Source of the DNA: Streptomyces hyderabadensis
Lineage (GTDB): Bacteria > Actinomycetota > Actinomycetes > Streptomycetales > Streptomycetaceae
Length of the DNA: 64,000 nt
Direction: 5' to 3'
NCBI RefSeq assembly: GCF_020404845.1
Contig: NZ_JAIOJZ010000019.1
Span: 62,001-126,000 of the forward strand
Shown here: piece after piece, positions 60,756-64,000 of the stretch
Layout: every line of letters begins with the position of its first letter
Numbering within the stretch: the stretch's first letter is position 1
The notes under the pieces: model-generated
What the model was told of the DNA's origin: nothing
Databases searched by the model: none
What the model saw: the letters and a program-made list of their open reading frames with translations, nothing else
Translations under genes and position numbers: made by a program

Positions 60756-62905
60756 GGACCTGTGTTCTCCCTTGTCGCGCGGTGGCCGGCGGGGACGACC
60801 CGAACCGCGCTCACCTTGAATTCGGGCATCTTGCTGCGTGGGTCGAGCGCGGTGCCGGTGAGCAGGTTCGCCCGCCCGCCGTCCGGGAAGTGGAACGGCA
60901 GGAAGACGGTGTCGGTGCGCAGCGTGGGCACCAGCCCGACCCGGGCCGTCACGCGGCCCCGCGCCGACTGGACCCATGCCAGGTCGCCTTCGGCGAGGCC
61001 GGCGCGTGCCGCGGTGTCCGGGTGCATCTCCACGGTCGGTTCGGGCGCCGCGCGCATCAGCTCGGGCACCCGGCGGGTCTGACTGCCCGACTGGTAGTGG
61101 GCGAGAAGCCGTCCCGTCGTGGCCCACAGCGGGAAGCGCTCGTCCAGCGTCTCGGCGGGACCGCGGTGGTCCACCTCCTGGAAGCGGGCCCGTCCGTCGG
61201 GGTGGGCGAAGCGGTCCAGGAAGAGGCGAGGGGTGCCGGGGTGCGCCGGGCCGTCGGGGGTGTGACGGCAGGGCCAGTACAGCGCCTCGCCGGCGTCCAG
61301 CCGCTCGTAGGTGATCCCCGAGTAGTCGGCCCGTCCGCCGGCGGAGGCACGCCGCAGTTCCTCGAAGACCAGGCGCGGTTCCTCCGGGTACCGGTCCGCG
61401 GGTTCGCCGAGCCGCACCGCCAGTTCCCTGAGTACGTGCAGTTCGCTGCGGGCTCCCCGGGGAGGACTCACGGCCCGGCGCCGGCGCAGCACCCTGCCCT
61501 CGAGGCTGGTCATGGTGCCGTCCTCCTCGGCCCACTGCAGGACCGGCAGCACCACATCCGCCAGACGGGCCGTCTCGGACGGCACGAAGTCGGCGACCAC
61601 CAGCAGGTCCAGCGCGGACAGCCGCCGGGTGACCCGGGCGGCGTCCGGGGCGGAGACGGCCGGGTTGGAGCCGAACACCAGCAGCGCCCGGGGCCCGCCC
61701 TCCGTGCCCAGACGGTCCAGCAACTCGAAGGCGCTGCGCCCGGGCCCGGGCAGACGTCCGGGAGGCACTCCCCACACCCGGGCGACGTGCTCGCGGTCCC
61801 GCGGGTCGGCGATCGAGCGGTAGCCGGGAAGTTGGTCGGCCTTCTGACCGTGCTCCCGGCCGCCCTGCCCGTTGCCCTGGCCGGTCAGGCAGCCGTAGCC
61901 GGACCCGGCCCGGCCGGGCAGCCCGAGGGCGAGGGCGAGATTGACGAACCCGGCGACCGTGTCGGTCCCGTTGCTGTGCTGCTCCGCCCCCCGCCCCGTC
62001 AGCACGTACGCCCGACGGGAGCCGGCCAACATCCGGACGGCCTCGGCCTGCAGCGGGACGGGGACTCCGGTCACCCGCTCCACGCGCTCCGGCCACCAGG
62101 CCGCGGCGTGCCGCCAGGCCGCCTCGAACCCCGTGGTGCGCTGGTCGACGGCATCCCGGTCGTGGATCCCCTCCGTGACCGCGATGTGCAGCATGCCCAG
62201 GGCGAGGGCCAGGTCCGTGCCCGGGGCGGGGGCCAGGTGCAGGGCCGCCCGCCGCGCGGTCGGAGTCCGCCGGGGGTCGACGACGATGAGCGCCCCCGCC
62301 CGCCCGAGGTGCCGCATCAGCGGAGGCATGGTCTCGGCCGGATTGGCCCCCGCCAGCAGGACGGTGTCCGCCTCCGCCAGATCGGTCACCGGGAACGGCA
62401 GCCCCCGGTCCAGGCCGAAGGCGGCCGTGCCCGCCGCGGCGGCGGACGACATGCAGAACCGGCCGTTGTAGTCGATCTGGCTCGTTCCCAGCGCCAACCG
62501 GGCGAACTTGCCCAGCAGATAGGCCTTCTCGTTGGTCAGGCCGCCACCGCCGAACACCGCGACGGCGTCCGGCCCGTGCGCCGCCCGGATCGCCCGCAGC
62601 CGCGAGGCCACCGTGTCCAGGACCTCGGGCCAGGACACGGGCGCAAGCCGCCCGGAGGCATCGCGGACCAACGGGGTGCGCAGCCGGTCCGGCGCGCGCA
62701 GCAGCGAGGGTGCGGTCCAGCCCTTCTGGCACAGACCTCCCTCGTTCACCGGAAAGTCGTCGGGCTCGACGGCCACCGGTGCGGCGGCCGCGGCGTCGCC
62801 GTGCCCGGCGGCACGCAGCCGGGTGCCGCACTGCAGCGCGCAGTAGGGGCAGTGGGTGGCGACCGGTCCGTCGGGCGCGGTGGGCGACGGGATCGGTTCG
62901 GACAT
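60752..62905 (-). CDS. molybdopterin assimilatory nitrate reductase, catalytic subunit
   Basis: A 717-residue enzyme of the DMSO-reductase family. The N-terminal [4Fe-4S] site is C19xxC22xxxC26 (HCPYCALQCG) plus Cys59 (GGLCQKGW); the molybdenum ligand region reads NGRFCMSSAAAAGTAAFG, followed by AGANPAETMPP, VVDPRRTPTA, QGNGQGGREHGQKADQLPGY and the C-terminal molydopterin-binding part (HPDTAARAGLAEGDLAWVQSARG, LTGTALDPRSKMPEFK). This fits NasA/NarB-type nitrate reductase; a formate dehydrogenase is the alternative, but the coupled flavo-iron-sulfur reductase favours nitrate. It is cytosolic, with no Tat signal. First gene of the three-gene operon. Confidence 0.9.
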   Translation of the reverse strand: MSEPIPSPTAPDGPVATHCPYCALQCGTRLRAAGHGDAAAAAPVAVEPDDFPVNEGGLCQKGWTAPSLLRAPDRLRTPLVRDASGRLAPVSWPEVLDTVASRLRAIRAAHGPDAVAVFGGGGLTNEKAYLLGKFARLALGTSQIDYNGRFCMSSAAAAGTAAFGLDRGLPFPVTDLAEADTVLLAGANPAETMPPLMRHLGRAGALIVVDPRRTPTARRAALHLAPAPGTDLALALGMLHIAVTEGIHDRDAVDQRTTGFEAAWRHAAAWWPERVERVTGVPVPLQAEAVRMLAGSRRAYVLTGRGAEQHSNGTDTVAGFVNLALALGLPGRAGSGYGCLTGQGNGQGGREHGQKADQLPGYRSIADPRDREHVARVWGVPPGRLPGPGRSAFELLDRLGTEGGPRALLVFGSNPAVSAPDAARVTRRLSALDLLVVADFVPSETARLADVVLPVLQWAEEDGTMTSLEGRVLRRRRAVSPPRGARSELHVLRELAVRLGEPADRYPEEPRLVFEELRRASAGGRADYSGITYERLDAGEALYWPCRHTPDGPAHPGTPRLFLDRFAHPDGRARFQEVDHRGPAETLDERFPLWATTGRLLAHYQSGSQTRRVPELMRAAPEPTVEMHPDTAARAGLAEGDLAWVQSARGRVTARVGLVPTLRTDTVFLPFHFPDGGRANLLTGTALDPRSKMPEFKVSAVRVVPAGHRATRENTGP

Positions 62906-63112
62906 GGGGCGTCTCCGGTTCGCGAGCGGGCAGTGGCGCGCCGTCGGCCGGTTTCGGACCGGGCCGCGCGTACCCGGCCCGCACGGTGAGGGCGCACACG
63001 GCGCAGGTCACGGGGAAGGCCCGGCAGGCCGGTTCGCGGGGGCCGTGATGGTCGTGGGCCGCGCGGCACACGAGAACCCGAAGTCGGCGGACGGCGTGGC
63101 GTTCCGGGCGCC
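62906..63112. other. upstream region of the nitrate reductase operon
   Basis: A 207-bp gap without a gene. I see no convincing GlnR or NnaR site by eye. It must hold the operon promoter unless transcription enters from the AMP-ligase gene, which the hairpin at 63113-63144 argues against. Confidence 0.4.
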
Positions 63113-63144
63113 GGGGCCCGGCCACGGGGCCGGCGCCGGGCCCC
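63113..63144 (-). terminator. terminator after the AMP-ligase gene
   Basis: GGGGCCCGG (63113-63121) and CCGGGCCCC (63136-63144) make a perfect 9-bp G+C stem, with further internal pairing (CCGGC/GCCGG), starting 7 nt after the ligase stop on the minus strand. Confidence 0.62.
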
Positions 63145-63151
63145 GCTGCCG

Positions 63152-64000
63152 TCAGGCCGGCTCGAGCCGTTCCCGCAGCCGGCGCGACAGCTCGATGCGC
63201 TGGACCTTCATGGTGGCCGTGCGCGGCAGTTCGGACAGCGGCAGTACCACCGGCTCGGCGAGCTGCGGGAAGTCGGTCACCGCACGCCGCCACCGGTCCG
63301 GGTCCAGCGGCACGTTGTTCCTGGTGCACACCACGGGCACCGGCTCGTTGGCCGGGCCCGCCACCAGTACCAGCTCCACCAGCTCGTCCAGCCTGCCCAG
63401 CACGGTGTCCTCGACCTCCAGGGTCGAGTCGACGTTCTCGATCACATCGACCGCCCGGTCCAGGACGTGCACCCGGCCCCAGCGGTCGCGGTACCCGACG
63501 TCGCCCGTCCGCCACCAGCGGCCGTTGCACTCCTTGCCGTACCGCTCGTCCTCGGCGTAGTAGGTGACCGCGCGGCCGTCGCTCATCACCTCGATGTAGC
63601 CGGGCGTCTTCTTCGAGGGACGCTGCCCGCCGCGCGGGACCACCCGTAGGTGGGTCATGCCCGGCAGAGGGTAGCCCAGGCAGCGGCCGTTGCTGCGCAA
63701 TGCGTTGCGCTGCGTGTACCACCGCGCCACGAGCGGGCCGCACTCGCTCTGTCCGTAGAACTGGAAGAAGACGGGGCCGCGGCGCAGCGAGGCCGACAGC
63801 AGCTTGTGGATGGTGGGCGGGTGGATGGCGTCGAACGTGCCGCTGAAGTACTTGACGTTGGACAGCGGACGCAGCGGGTGGTCCACCAGTTCCTCCCACT
63901 CCACGAAGGAGTTGGGGTGGGTCTCGACGATCCCCGGCCGGGTGCGCGCGAACAGCGGTGCCACACGCTCCGGTTCGCCGTGGTCGACCACGACGATCGG
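63152..64000 (-). CDS. AMP-forming acyl-CoA synthetase/ligase (3' part, truncated by window edge)
   Basis: The visible 283 residues are the C-terminal half of an ANL-superfamily adenylating enzyme. FYGQSECGP is the A5 motif, RWWRTGDVGYRDRWGRVHVLDR spans A7-A8, and TMKVQRIELSRRLRE contains the catalytic lysine of A10. The sequence VKYFSGTFDAIHPPTIHKLL just before A5 is part of the core domain. No carrier-protein domain follows. The N-terminal half, with the P-loop and substrate pocket, is beyond 64000, so the substrate (fatty acid, aromatic acid or other) cannot be assessed. Stop at 63152, then a hairpin. Confidence 0.87.
   Translation of the reverse strand, partial: PIVVVDHGEPERVAPLFARTRPGIVETHPNSFVEWEELVDHPLRPLSNVKYFSGTFDAIHPPTIHKLLSASLRRGPVFFQFYGQSECGPLVARWYTQRNALRSNGRCLGYPLPGMTHLRVVPRGGQRPSKKTPGYIEVMSDGRAVTYYAEDERYGKECNGRWWRTGDVGYRDRWGRVHVLDRAVDVIENVDSTLEVEDTVLGRLDELVELVLVAGPANEPVPVVCTRNNVPLDPDRWRRAVTDFPQLAEPVVLPLSELPRTATMKVQRIELSRRLRERLEPA

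Noticed and set aside
60756..63899. A single 1559-codon minus-strand frame from 59220 to 63899
   Set aside because: Only the part from 60755 down has protein features; the remainder is the wrong frame of the nitrate reductase and AMP-ligase genes. I split it at the ATG at 60755.
1..64000. CRISPR arrays, tRNA or rRNA genes, prophage modules
   Set aside because: I looked for regularly spaced repeats with unique spacers, for cloverleaf-forming segments and for rRNA sequence; none were seen. The tandem arrays listed have no spacers.

Overview
The window is chromosomal DNA of very high G+C with strongly G/C-biased third codon positions, many GTG starts and dense ATGA/GTGA stop-start overlaps. The gene set (a conservon, MHYT protein, DUF397/DUF5753-type remnants, an XylA of the classical Streptomyces type, twin-arginine amidase, DUF5709, DUF6397) points to a Streptomyces or very close relative. 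Function calls rest on reading motifs and recalled family knowledge; no database search was possible.

1-13.9 kb: a catabolic region. After an MHS-type transporter, a ROK regulator and an IclR regulator comes a tight leftward set folP-folD-purU-metF and, 254 bp upstream of metF, a LigM-type tetrahydrofolate-dependent O-demethylase. Divergent from ligM is a FUSC-type (aromatic acid exporter-like) membrane protein, which runs 98 bp into a convergent extradiol dioxygenase; the dioxygenase is led by a GntR regulator and pabB. Read as chemistry this is a closed one-carbon cycle: the demethylase makes 5-methyl-THF, MetF oxidises it to 5,10-methylene-THF, FolD to 10-formyl-THF, and PurU releases formate and free THF. 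PabB and FolP would supply new pteroate. Two similar AT-rich palindromic sites, in front of ligM/FUSC and in front of pabB, suggest one shared regulator, most simply the GntR protein. This is the most interesting system in the window.

13.9-19 kb: a decayed accessory stretch. It holds a 1.35-kb structured region with little coding evidence, a frameshifted DUF5655-type gene, a dead IS3-family transposase with at least four lesions, a DUF5753 regulator remnant, and an orphan 414-residue protein of unknown role.

19-27.4 kb: aldehyde dehydrogenase with its GAF-type regulator and an intervening tandem heptamer repeat; a twin-arginine amidase; then the xylose locus xylR-like ROK, xylB and divergent xylA, closed by a strong bidirectional terminator.

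27.5-47.6 kb: mostly Streptomyces core genes: a SWIM protein plus SNF2 helicase pair, small hypotheticals, an MpaB-like protein, a methyltransferase, MHYT protein, the conservon cvnABCD with an additional orphan roadblock protein, DUF6397, acyl-CoA thioesterase II, a DUF3516 helicase, a DUF457 membrane hydrolase, L31 type B and DUF5709.

47.6-64 kb: a repeat-rich gap, a heterodimeric ABC exporter with complementary degenerate ATP sites, an L,D-transpeptidase-like lipoprotein, a MarR regulator divergent from a homodimeric-type ABC exporter, an MltG-like protein, a flavin monooxygenase, YjbQ, a nitrate-assimilation set (two FAD reductases and a molybdopterin nitrate reductase), and the 3' part of an AMP-forming acyl ligase that runs off the right edge.
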